NCBI GenBank assembly: GCA_037178975.1
Contig: JASJZH010000001.1
Coordinates: 1,798,001 to 1,862,000, forward strand
Origin: Oscheius tipulae
Taxonomy: Eukaryota; Nematoda; Chromadorea; Rhabditida; Rhabditidae
Length of the DNA stretch: 64,000 nucleotides
Direction: 5' to 3'
The notes beneath the pieces are model-generated. The model was not told the DNA's origin. It saw only the letters and a program-made list of their open reading frames with translations, and ran no database searches. Position numbers and translations under genes: made by a program. Numbering within the stretch: the stretch's first letter is position 1; the number at the start of each line of letters is the position of its first letter. This document shows positions 50,883 to 61,754 of the stretch, piece after piece.

Positions 50883-51840
50883 ATAACCAAACGGAAGTTG
50901 ATACTTTTTTTCGACTGCACATGATAATAGATGAGCACCGATCCAAATTCCAAAGTACTATTTGACTCTTCACAGAACATTTAACAGGCTCTCTACAATA
51001 AAGTTCCTGGTTTCGGCTCGACATAACTCCGGGAAAAAGTTGCGCACAACAAAAGGCAGAGCTGGTACCAATCTCAGCAAGTATAAAAGGGCATGGGTGC
51101 ACTTTGCATCTTTGTTTTCTCTCTAAAAGCGTGTAAAATCATAAGTTTACTAGAAAACTTCCCGGTCTTATGGTATGCTCTAAAAACTCCATAGTTGTAT
51201 TGAAGATAGAATAGAATATTCATTTGTCCAGATGGATAAAACATTGGTTATATACAATATGATGGGGAAAGGGATTGAGGAGTAGCAGAGGGTATCAGGA
51301 ATTGACTTACAGGAATAATATAGTTTGAAACACTCGAGGCTGTGCCTACATACCGGGACGTCTAGACTAAATTAAAAACACAATGTTCATGTGTTTTCTG
51401 CTTCCTTTTTGTAATTCCAACCTCATTTTTTCGAATTCTGCGTGCGTAACCTTTATAACGTGACAATCACCATCTTTCTGGCCACGGTCCGTCGCAGTGT
51501 AATGGACGTACTTAATTAGGCCTACAACCTTCGAACAGCTTCAATGGGCCGGAGAGCAATTCGGCAAGGATAAATAGCCGCAACACAATTCAAAACAGTA
51601 CAACCAGACACTTTTAGTCATACTGTGATTTTCAGAAGTTGTCCTAATCTAATCTTCTTACAGTATACCCCTACAGTATATTTTTATTTCTCAATAAAGG
51701 AAACATTTATTAGAGATCATAAGAGTCGATAGTTGGCACTAAAGGCCCCATCCGAAACCGAATTAGGGATCAGTCGTCGGGCTGACTCCACACATTTGTG
51801 AGAGATCACGTGGAGAGTCATCTAAAGAATCATTAGAGGG
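50883..51840. other. No supported gene
   Basis: No recognisable ORF, RNA or transposon. May hold introns or promoter of whatever gene the 50.8 kb exon came from. Confidence 0.4.
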
Positions 51841-52655
51841 TCACGTACGCTGACTGACCATTCTGGTCTCTTTGTTGCAGACGGTACAGAAACTTTTCTC
51901 GTTGATGTCGCTGGTGTCGAAGGAGTAAAAGGAGCGGGTGAGCTTGGACCGTGGCTTCGGAGTCAAGAGCTCTTCCTTTTCTTCGTTCTGAAAACAGTAT
52001 TTTGTCTCACTATATCTCTCGGTCTTTCTATCTCCCTGTCTTCCTGTCTCTCTGTCGTTCTGTCTCTCTGTATCCCTGTCTCTCTGTCTCTGTGTTTCTC
52101 TGTATCTGTGTATCTATGTCTCCCTCTGTCCTTCACATAACCTACCGTAGTCAGATGCAGGAACGCAGTCGACCGACTCGAAACGACCCTATACGTTCTC
52201 TTCCTACAATCAAATGAGTTCGAGGAGACAGATTTGGACATGGTGGCTGTCCCCAAAGTTGTCTGTTCCTGTTGCCAAGATTGCTCTTCTTCCAGAGCCA
52301 CACAGGTCATGCTCCTCCTTCGAATTATGAGATCTTCTCCGCGCTCGTCGCGCTCAATCTTGAGGCGTATCTGTCCAGTGCGTTGAACTGAACATCTGAG
52401 AATTCCGGCAGCCTGTTCTGAGGTCAGTCCACTGAGTCTTCTCTCTCCACAGGCAACGATCTTGTCTCCCTGTTTCAGGTATCCACTCTGGAAACCCATT
52501 CTTTACTACATATCTTTCTCTTTCCTTCTCTGTCTCTCTGTCCTTACCTGTCCCGACTTCTCCTCCACCTGATCCACAAAAATACCACTATTCCTGCTCC
52601 CAATGATTCTAAATGCCAGTCCTCCTGCAAACTGCTGATCCCTATCCAGTGTAAC
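51841..52655 (-). CDS. PDZ-domain protein, 3' exons
   Basis: Exons 52655-52548, 52487-52146 and 51987-51841 join in phase. They encode one PDZ domain: VTLDRDQQFAGGLAFRIIG (GLGF-type carboxylate loop), SGIFVDQVEEKSGQ, SGYLKQGDKIVACGERRLSG and LTSEQAAGILR, RLKIERD. A linker with Glu/Gln and Ser runs follows (LEEEQSWQQEQTTLG, SKSVSSNSFD), and the protein ends NEKSFCTVCNKETRMVSQRT. The upstream structure is unresolved. Known: PDZ domains bind C-terminal tails of membrane proteins. The short CTVC end is not a domain I recognise. Confidence 0.75.
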
Positions 52656-52980
52656 CTAAAGTTTTTATTATGACTGAAGAGTAGAGTGATGTTTGACTCG
52701 GGATCTCCAATTTCCAGTGGCAAAAATTTCATTCTCACACTGCCCAAAGTCCAGAAAAGTCTCGAGGGAGATTGGAGTCTTGAGCTCCCGAAAATGACGG
52801 CTCTGGTTTCGTTTTTCGACTCGCGTGACTCATTACGTTTCAACACTTTACGTGATGGTCATGGAACACGTTCAGTGGGCAGAATCATGTGAGAAAATGT
52901 GGCAAGAACCAACTCCTCTACGCTGCCAGACAACAAAACGGGCATATTGTTGTAGACAGATCTAAGCTAGGGATATAACT

Positions 52981-53046
52981 CTGCTCACATGGCTAAGTGG
53001 CTAAAGTTTTTGTCTACAAGCAGAGATCCCGGGTTCGATCCCCTAA
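52981..53046 (+). repeat. tRNA-derived remnant
   Basis: A-box-like CATGGCTAAGTGGCTAAAG and B-box GGGTTCGATCCCC at tRNA spacing; stems incomplete. Confidence 0.4.
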
Positions 53047-54382
53047 TGTGTTTCTACACTTTTTTTGTCTCTTTGTTGATCGACAAGAGACAAAAAGTCT
53101 CTCCCTGTAACTAAAACATGCCTCAAATTCAGTTTTCTCCTGTGACGTCGATGGTCTCCAGTCTATTGTCAGCAGATCAGAAGGCTGAAAGCTTTGTTTC
53201 CTGGGCAACAAAGAAACGAACCTTTCGCTCGACAGGAGCCAAAGCTACAGTATCCATCAGATGATAGTCGGGAGGAAGAGTGGGACGAGACTCTACGACG
53301 AGCATTGCGTTTTTCCTGAGTGAGCGGCATGAATAATAAATGAGTGAGGAGGGCAATAGCAAGAAGAGATAGGCCTCTCAATGGGTAGGCACTTAGTTAG
53401 ACAATTAGGGAGCAGATAGATCCTGAGAAAAGAAACATGGAGAGACAGAGTGACAGAGACATGAAATAGTCAAAAGACGATGTCTATACAAGGTCAATAG
53501 GCCAAGAGGCTTTATGATTCTTGCCGCTTGAATACTGCTTCCTTATTCCCCACCAAAAATAAGGGAGAGGCAAAGAGGGCGTTTTGACACTTGTCAGGGC
53601 AATAGCTCAAAATTATGGAGCGTTTTAGAGACCCGCGTTCATGCCCGTCGAAAGAATATAAAGGGTGAGAATATTTCGAAGTACAATCTCTCACGATGGG
53701 GAAGAGAGTAAATATGACTCGTATTTCCTTCCGAGTTGGACTTGAATGATCTTCTTTTTTGAACAGAGATTAAAACGAATCGAGGCGGAGCTAAAAGGAC
53801 GATTATAATTGGCGAGAGTCAAGTTTTCAAGTCGGCGTCGGGGTTTTGGAAAAACAAGCACTCAATTCATGAAATGGGTTGATGTTTACTGGGCTCTTTG
53901 AATTGCAAGGGAGGTCGAAGAATTCCGTGGAGAGTGAAACGACATACATAAAGAAGGAGGGTTAGAGACAGATACTACCTCTATATAAGGTTCTAGAAGA
54001 TCAGAACTCAATAACCAATTGTCAAGGGAGATCAAAAAACTACCTTCTACTAGAAGAGCAGGATCAATTTAGCTGACCTGCCGGAATAACTCGCTCCAGA
54101 TGCCAGTCAATTGAAAGAAGCCTGTCATCAACACGCGTGTCAAGTCCACATTTTTATTTGTCTGGAGACTAGATTCTCAACCGGAGGTGGACTACTTGCT
54201 AAAGGACAAGATTTGCCAAAACATTCAATTAGGCTGCTCGTCTTGTGTACACACCTGCTTTTTCAAAGACTTTGGAAGCCAAAAACAATGTGAAAGATTG
54301 AAAAAAGGCTCGGGTGCGAACGCTCAACACCAACAGTCAGTCTCATTAGAGCAGAAAGTTTCTTTCCTCCTCGCCAGTTTGG

Positions 54383-54455
54383 TCGCGGGAATCGAACCCA
54401 CGACCTCCAGCTCACCAAGCAGGCGTGCTGTCACTGCGCCAAAGTGCACAGTCTG
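54383..54455 (-). repeat. tRNA-like remnant (anticodon-arm loop TTGGTGA)
   Basis: Minus strand has GGCGCAGTGACAGCACGCC, an anticodon arm around CTTGGTGAG and a good T arm (GTGGG-TTCGATT-CCCGC). The acceptor stem does not pair, so likely a pseudogene or SINE head. Confidence 0.45.
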
Positions 54456-54773
54456 CCTGGAAAAATCAGAGAGGGTAGGAGTATTGGCAGCCGAATTGAA
54501 CGGATATGACCCCTTCGGGAGAGATTAAGCAGAGATAGTGTGAGGGCGGAAATGGACCAAAAAACAAGTCTTTCTCTGCTGCTGAATGAGCAAATTAGAT
54601 TTTTAACAAGAGCGTCAGTAAGTGGCACCTAATTGGCAATCTACGGACGGGAGAGAAAGCTGTGGTTTCGAGAGGTGGGGAAGAGGAAGTAAGAGACAGG
54701 GAGAAACAGAACCTGAGAGGCAGAGTCTGAGTGCCTGAAAGACAGAGAGACAGAGAGACCACCAGGTAGCCTA

Positions 54774-54950
54774 CCTCCGAGACAGTAGCAAAGAGACGTC
54801 GAACCAGAAGCATACTAGAACTGTTCCTGACCCGATTAGAGGTGTCAGAGATGACATGCTCTGGAATGTTTATGTGAATCCTGTCCCTAGACAGTAGCTC
54901 ACAACTCGCCAGTTCTTCTGCTTGTGCTGTCGACTTCACAGAACTGGAGT
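54774..54950 (-). CDS. Probable upstream exon of the PDZ gene
   Basis: Open minus-strand frame after an AACTCCAG acceptor: STAQAEELASCELLSRDRIH, INIPEHVISDTSNRVRNSSS, MLLVRRLFATVSE, ending at a GAG/GTAGGC donor. It lies 2 kb upstream of the PDZ exons on the same strand with nothing else between. The assignment to that gene is inference. A related DNA stretch (GAACAGTTCT, then TGCTTCTGGTTCGACGTCT) occurs at 59,448-59,500 on the plus strand. Confidence 0.4.
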
Positions 54951-55318
54951 TTTTACTTTTCCCGTCTCAGAGATGTTCAATACCTCAGAAATTCCCTCGT
55001 GTGCGACTACTATACTGCCATCATGGAAAATAGTAAGCCAGTCAGAGAAGGAACCTCGACGTAATGGAAAAAGTTGTCAAACTACCACGGCCGATCTACT
55101 ACGCCCAGTCGAGGTTAGTTCCTTCTACTTTTCTTCTGGGAACTCTGACTTACTGTAAATGAATCTTGAGATGATGTTATGAGGGCCTTGGTCACTCAGT
55201 CTCTCTGTCTCTCTGTCTACAACCACATCAGTGAAATCTTCATTGAACCCGTACAATCGTAAAAGCGAATGTGATGAAAGAAAGTTCCAAATGGCAGTAT
55301 ACTATAGAACAAATTAGG

Positions 55319-57146
55319 CTACAACCAGTTGGGATGGGTAAGATTCTGGGGTGAGATCCCTGCAATAAGCTCATTTTGCGGCAGTGTTGTGTAAGGCTTC
55401 GTGTCGAAAGGCACTGGGAATTTTGATCGTTTCCTAACTTCTTTCAATATACAAAAATAACCGGCTGGCTGGAAGTCAAAGTAGAATTTGTGGGCTACAA
55501 GGGCGGGTTGTTTAAGTAGGGTTGGAAGGTCCCGGATACCGAAGACACAGGATCCTGATGAGAGTTTTCCTGAAGAACGTATGCTCACTATCACTATCAC
55601 TGTCACTCACCTCCACACTCGCTCCCCTCCCATATCTGATGCCTGGATATGTAGTAGGCCCATCTTGGTCTGTCAGGGTTCTGTTTTCCTTTGGGTCCCT
55701 CCTTTTTCCTGATCCGGGTAAGGTTTGCTCGAACTTGCATTAGATGCTTTGCATCGAAGCTTCCAGGAATTGGAAACTTGCCTATGTTCCCTGTCATTGT
55801 GGCCCAAAAGGCCTCGTCCGGGATACGGGAGCCGACGAGGAATTTGAGTAGTTCTTCAGCCTTGTTGGACTGGACAATGTGGTCAGCTGTACTTCGGGGA
55901 ATGAGAGAGGAGAGGGAAGATTTGTAGAGGGGGAGGGGAGCAGCACTGACCTGGAAGCGAAGGTATCTCTTTTTCTCTGTCTGTGTCTCACTGTCTCTCT
56001 GTGACTCTCTACTCTCTGTATCTCTCTGTATTTTACCTACTCCTGTCTACTAACCTTCTTTCCCAATAACCTCCCCGGAGAAAATTCTTTGAACTCCACA
56101 TTGACACTTCCATTGAGCACCTTGAAGATCCTAACCATCTCCTGGTTTGTCTTTAAAGGAACATCCACACCGGACAGGTACTGGTAATATTCCCATCTGT
56201 GATCTAACTGACTAAGATGTTCTAGACAGGAGTAGGTAGAATTGATGATCTCGAATGATCCCCATTGGATTGGAGGTCGGATCTGCAGTTTTTGTTTGTT
56301 GAGTAGTTAGAAGAACAAACCATGACATGTATGTTTGAGAAACAGCCAGGAAGGGCTGAGACGACTTTTTTAAAGAATGGATTGGCTGAGCCGCTCACAG
56401 CTAAACAGTAGGCGTTCTGAGGATGGTAGAAACTGCTGAGCATAAAGAGCAGCTAAAAGATAGGGTTCAGAACAGAGTTTGGGTATAACTAACCTGGGGA
56501 ACACTTTTATAGACTACCATTCCATAGGCGAGAGGGTAGTCAGCCTCTTCTTGACTCAGGGGCTTCGAATTGAACTTGAATAAATTCTTAATCGTTCGGC
56601 AACTGAAAAGAGGACTCTCTGTCTCTGTGTCTCTGTGTTTCTATGTCTCTCAGTCTCTCTGACTCACATATTCTTTGACTCTTCTAACTTCTCCTCAATC
56701 GCGTGAGAGTTAAATTTCCAGCTTTTCAAATGATCAACTGTTCTAAAAGTACACTATCTTTCACTAAAAGTTGGACAAACCCACTTTTGATTTTTGGCAA
56801 AGACTCCCTCACAGTCCAAATTTATTTTGTCCAGGACATCTGGTAGTTTTTCGTCAAAATACGGGAACAGGCTCTCGTACCTAAAATACAAAGTTTGGGA
56901 TCCCTCTTGAGAGAAAGCTTACGAGAAATAGTGCAAAAACTTGAGAAGAATCCATATACTGATGGCGTAGAAAAAAAATATTACAAATCCCAGCAGCCAG
57001 TTCCGGGGCCATCGCAGAGATTGCTAAAAAAAATTGTAATGGGTCTCGAAACAAATTTTCTAATAATACGCTTTAAAACTTACCGGCTTTTTAAAATCTA
57101 ACTCGTCTCTAATCAGGCTAGTCGCTCCATCACTGGACGATGTCAT
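55319..57146 (-). CDS. Core-2/I-branching beta-1,6-GlcNAc transferase (GT14)
   Basis: Starts at ATG 57146, directly after a GAGACAG acceptor. Exons 57146-57084, 57023-56923 and 56880 onward. Type II membrane layout: short cytoplasmic tail (MTSSSDGATSLIRDELDF), then the anchor NWLLGFVIFFFYAISIWILL, then lumenal domain. GT14 landmarks in order: DYPLAYGMVVYKS; FYHPQNAYCLAVSGSA; ALPGCFSNIHVM; IQWGSFEIINSTYSCLEHL; WEYYQYLSGVDVPLKTNQEM; KVLNGSVNVEFKE; SRIPDEAFWATM; GSCVFGIRDLPTLLKQPALV; YFCILKEVRKR. The Cys residues that frame the family's disulfides are present. Known: these Golgi enzymes add GlcNAc in beta-1,6 linkage to build branched O-glycans; worms have several gly genes. Introns contain TCTCTG simple repeats. 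Exact joins in the middle were not all checked. Confidence 0.88.
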
Positions 57147-57199
57147 CTGTCTCAAAAAAAAGCCTGGTCAATAATCTTAAGATTAGGGATGAGACAGAG

Positions 57200-58568
57200 A
57201 GAGCGAGCAGGAGGAGAGGGAGAAATCTGAGAAGAAGACGACCAATCGGTTTTTAGAGAAGCCAATTCGAAAGACAAACATACTGTCAACGAGGCAAACT
57301 TTGCAATAGATCAGGCCTTAACCTTGGGCTTTTCGAGAGGGAGTTTATATTCCGAAAAGGGGATGGGCACGACTGGTTCAGAGGTTTTTTGTACTGTATA
57401 CGGGTCGTTCTATGCGTCACATAAGATTAGCAGGGTTTTGAGGGGGACAAATATGGGAGGATCAGAAACATAGAGACAGAGAGACAGAGATAGACTCTCT
57501 CTGGCTACTGTTGTTCCCAAAAGTGATCAGTGAACCGTGAAAGTAAGAATTGGAGCCTGAAGACGGTCGAGAAAAACTGGATAATTGGCGCTGGCGCATA
57601 GGAAATATCTATTCATTTTCAAACAGGCAGAATCACCTCAAAATGAGGGTATCCATCTCCATTAATACATTTTAGAAAGAGTGAAACAGGCGAGAAAAGT
57701 ATATACGTTTTGACATTTTTGAGACAGGATGAGTCAGGGAGGAACAGGTGACACCCCACCTGGCATTTTGGAATGTTTGCAGTCGAGACCCCAGAAAAAA
57801 ACAACATGGCGATAAAATCTGGGCGAGACACTGGTGTGATCGTGTTGATGACAGATCACTGGAGGTCATTGTCTTGGCAGGAAGGAAGCATGCAAAATTT
57901 AAACCAATTTGAGAGATAGAGAGACAGGGGACAGGGAGACTGACGAGAACTGTTGAACCCGAAGCTAATACATTTATTTTATTCGACAAAGAGGATTATC
58001 GCGCCATATGACAAAGAGTAGAACATACATAACTAGTCGCGGGAGATAGTGAGGCGTGAGAAATCACAAATAGTCGAGGTTAGATTGTTGGTGGGAGGGA
58101 AAGTGTATGGTCTCTATCTGTTTCTCTGAGGTGTAAATTGAATGTACGTGGAAATGAAAAGGTTGCAAATGAGGCGAACGGCTCCCGTGAAGAGAGTGTG
58201 TGGGAACTAAACGAATAACGATGTCGCGAAATAGATCTTCTGCATTTCATGGTTTAGGTCTCTCTATCTCACTATCCCCCTATCTCTGGTTCCTCTATCT
58301 CTCTGTCTCTCTGGCTCACTATCCCTCTGTCTTTCTGTATCTCTGTCTCTCTGACTTTTTGTGTCCCTGTACCCATTGTTACTGGAAAAACTAAAGAAAT
58401 GGAAAGGTAGCTTGTCAGTGTGATCAAGAATCTCGAGCAACAGCTGTGTACTTCAGAGCCGCGTGGCAGTAAAGTTACGTAGTTAGGCAGAAAAGAACTG
58501 CGAATGTTTTGTAAGCTGAGGAGGCCTGAAACATCTACAAACCGATCAACAGTATAGGAGAAGAACTT
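57200..58568. other. No supported gene
   Basis: Intergenic; a TCTCTG-type simple repeat at 58,258-58,375. A 105-codon minus frame at 57,672-57,989 has no domain or splice context. Confidence 0.5.
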
Positions 58569-58670
58569 GTCGCCTTCCCCTAGAAGGGAAAGCTGTTCCA
58601 AAATTTCTTTCAACCTCCACCAGAGTGGGGTCAGAAGCATTTGAATACCTCAAACTTGGGTAATTAAACC
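58569..58670 (-). ncRNA. sls-1: SL1 spliced-leader RNA gene, copy 9
   Basis: Minus strand: leader 58670-58649 exact, GTATTC donor, Sm site AAATTTTGGAAC, hairpin CTTTCCC-TTCTA-GGGGAAGG. The body differs from the other copies (TTCTGACCCCACTCTGGTGG). PSE-like CGTACCATCTCACTTCCCAG keeps the 48-nt spacing. This copy stands alone: no defensin-like gene was found near it. Confidence 0.92.
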
Positions 58671-58759
58671 GAAGCTACAGCATAACTTTGTCGTATAAGA
58701 AATACTGGGAAGTGAGATGGTACGGGAAAGCCCAGGGAGCAATTAGAACGATGAGATCC

Positions 58760-61700
58760 GCGCTGTGGTATTTTTGTATCACATTTTTCGGTGTCAAAAT
58801 GGTATTTTTGGATTTTTCAAGATTATGCAAAGTTGTGGAGCAGGTCAAAATCCACAACTTTGTAGAACAATACAGGACAGAAAATCCATGTCATTCGGCC
58901 GAACATTGAACTTCAAAATGGAAACTTACGTTAATATTGATGACGTTGAAGAGCAAATGTTTCACATGTCGGGCCAATGTCCTTGTCGTTAACATCCTTC
59001 TTCAGAAAATTTTACTAAAACAATGACGGCTTTTAAAAAATCAGAGCAATTGAGAGAGAATCAAGTGATGAGGCACAGTTACACCTTCTGGCCGGCATCA
59101 TGTTTCAGTCCAGACGACCTATAATATAAACCAAGAGTCGAGTGGGAGTTGTTTATAAACTGACTGGTGGAGCTCAAAAAATTGCTATGGGGTCAGAGAG
59201 AAGGAATGGAGAGATAGAGAGAAAGAATATTGGTGATCTTCCAGACAGCCAATAAAAAGGAATGACCCGTGAACATCCAAAAACAGACACGATTAGTGCT
59301 AATCCGATAGATCCGTCTCTCTGTACGTGATTTTTAATGGAGGAAGGCTCAGAATGGTCATGACGTGTGAAGTTCTGTCTTCCTGTCTCTCTGTCGCACT
59401 GTCAATATTATAAAAGTAGAAAACGCCTGACATTTTTCATTTCAGGAACAGTTCTCATTGGCTCGACTCCTGTGCTTCTGGTTCGACGTCTTCCGACTAC
59501 TAAGCAACTAATAATTCTACTAGGACGTCCACTGTCTCTCGGACCTCCCGTTCGGAAGCAGGCTATTGGATACTACCGCTACAGTCGATGCTACTGTCCA
59601 TGTCTCTTTCTACTCAAATGCTGGCAGAAGAGATTCGACCAAAGCGGGATGTCGTCAGTCACTGCCTCTCTCCTGGGTGATGAGCATGTAATCCACTGTG
59701 TCCACCTTCTCCCAGTTAATTTTTTCAACTGTTCACCCTATACAATCTATCTCTATCTCTCTTTCTCCCTTTCACTCTGCCTCTGTCTGCCTGCCGCTCT
59801 GTCTCTCCGTCTCTTTTTTTAACCTGCTCATTTACAGTCTTACGGTCCCTACAACTTTGCAATCTGTCACCTTATCACCCTGTCTAAAGCAATATGTCTC
59901 GTTCCCTTGTCCTGGATATGAAATACGACCTATTTCCATCGCATACCTCCACCCGTCCACTCCAATGTTGACTTTCCATACGAATACATAACTAATGCTG
60001 TCTGCCCCACACCATCGAATCCATTTTGGAGAGTTATACCTTGATTTCTAACTCTATTCCTTCAGGGTTGTTGCTCCTACTCGGGACAGAAAACCAACAT
60101 ATTGCGAGAGGACGCGCGCATGGCTCGCCGGAGAGCTTGTCCTCGTTTCCCTAAGCAAACCTTGGCCCGGAGGAGATATTATGTCGCGAGGAGAGAGTCC
60201 CGTCATGTTCGAGGTGCATGAGCCTCTTCTCCTCTCTGCGAAAAACGTATTTTTTACTTGCGCGACTATATGTCTAGTGGGGATAGAGTAGGAAATCGCT
60301 CTTTTCCGGCTTTGTTTCGGGGAGGGCCATTCTGGCGTCATATAAACGGTTATTATCTGAAGCCGTCTCTGTCTCTTTATCCTCTTCAAACAGCAGAGTT
60401 CAATGCACTCCCAGCCCCGATGTTTGCAATTTGCGTGTTCCTGCCCCAAAGGCTGTGAATAGGCTTTTTCTTAGGCGCCTTTGTTGACGCGTTCTCTTAC
60501 ATCTCTCACTCTCTGTGTACCTTCGATTCCACAGCTGACTGTCTCGAAACCTGTGACCTTTTCTCTTTTCTCTATGGATCTGTTACTAAGTTTCTGTTGA
60601 TGAACTGAGTATCCGAGACCAAAACAAATCCACCAAACAACCCACAAGACTTTCCCAAAGTCGTCTCTGTCCAGTTCCAAGCAAGCCCTTCCAGTTCATG
60701 TCCACTGTCCTGTTTGCTCGTCGTCGCCGAGAGGGCCTGCTCATTCCCTCTCACTTTCTTTCCAAAGGATAGCTTTCTTGGAAACCACAGAAACAGTGAC
60801 TTTCTTCTTTTTCCATTCTTGAATACCCAAAGTTCCCATATTTGATCACGATTCTTGGTCCAACTATGGCATCTTGGCAAACTTTGTGAGGGAGACGGCA
60901 TTTTTAACGATTCTGTTTTTGTCAACAATACCCATCACTGCGTGTATTTTCTGCACCAATGATAAGTTTCGGAAGCTTTTAGCTCCTATCCCTCTGTCTC
61001 TCTGTCTTCCTGGCTCTATGTCTCACTGTCTCTGTCTCTACGTGTCTCTGTGACACCCTGGTTCTCTGTCTGTCTCTATGTCTCTATGTCTTTATGTCAT
61101 TCTGTCTCTCTGTATCTATGTCTCTCTATATTTCTGTCTTTGTCTCTCTGTCTTTATGGCAGTATCTAACAGTAGTTGGGTCCCGTTCCTTTTCTCTTCC
61201 AACTCGCCACGTGAGTCACATCGATTACGTCGACGATGTTTGCTTGTCGGTGTGTGTGAGCCTTTCAGTACAATTCCGCCGCAGGCGAGATGGCACCGTC
61301 GTGTGCTATCTCTCCCCCCACTCTGCTATGCAACATTGATCGCACGACACGAGGCAATCAAATCAGTCGAAACGGTTCAGCAGGCAACAAGCACACATAA
61401 GACCACTATCTTCCTGGTTTCCACTCATGTGTTTGCTTATTTTGGTCTTCTGTCCCTTTTGGAAATTGTTCTTTTTGCCATTTTCGTTCATTTCCTATCC
61501 ACCTGTGACTCTGTTTGTCTTCCTATTAAGCTTAAAATAGTTTGTACGCCTCCAAAGACAATTTAAAAAGGATTTCCATTACACGATTGTGGCAAGGTTT
61601 CGGCGAACTCCTTGGACTTATTATACAATAATCGCAATATTAGCTGCTTCTGAAGCTTTTCATCTTTTTTGGCCTGTAGAGACCGCTATTTGGATTTTTT
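58760..61700. other. No supported gene; simple repeats
   Basis: Long TCTCTG tracts at 59,745-59,820 and 60,990-61,165. An exon-like frame at 59,448-59,700 (LLVRRLPTTKQLIILLGRP) shares DNA with the 54.8 kb exon but was not linked to a gene. Confidence 0.45.
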
Positions 61701-61754
61701 TCAGATCCTCAACCAACAATCCCACGTCCCTGGGTCTATCAAGAGTCGTCAGCC

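Noticed and set aside
54383-54455. tRNA-Thr gene
   Set aside because: The T arm and anticodon arm look right, but the acceptor stem does not pair and the D stem is mismatched; kept only as a remnant.
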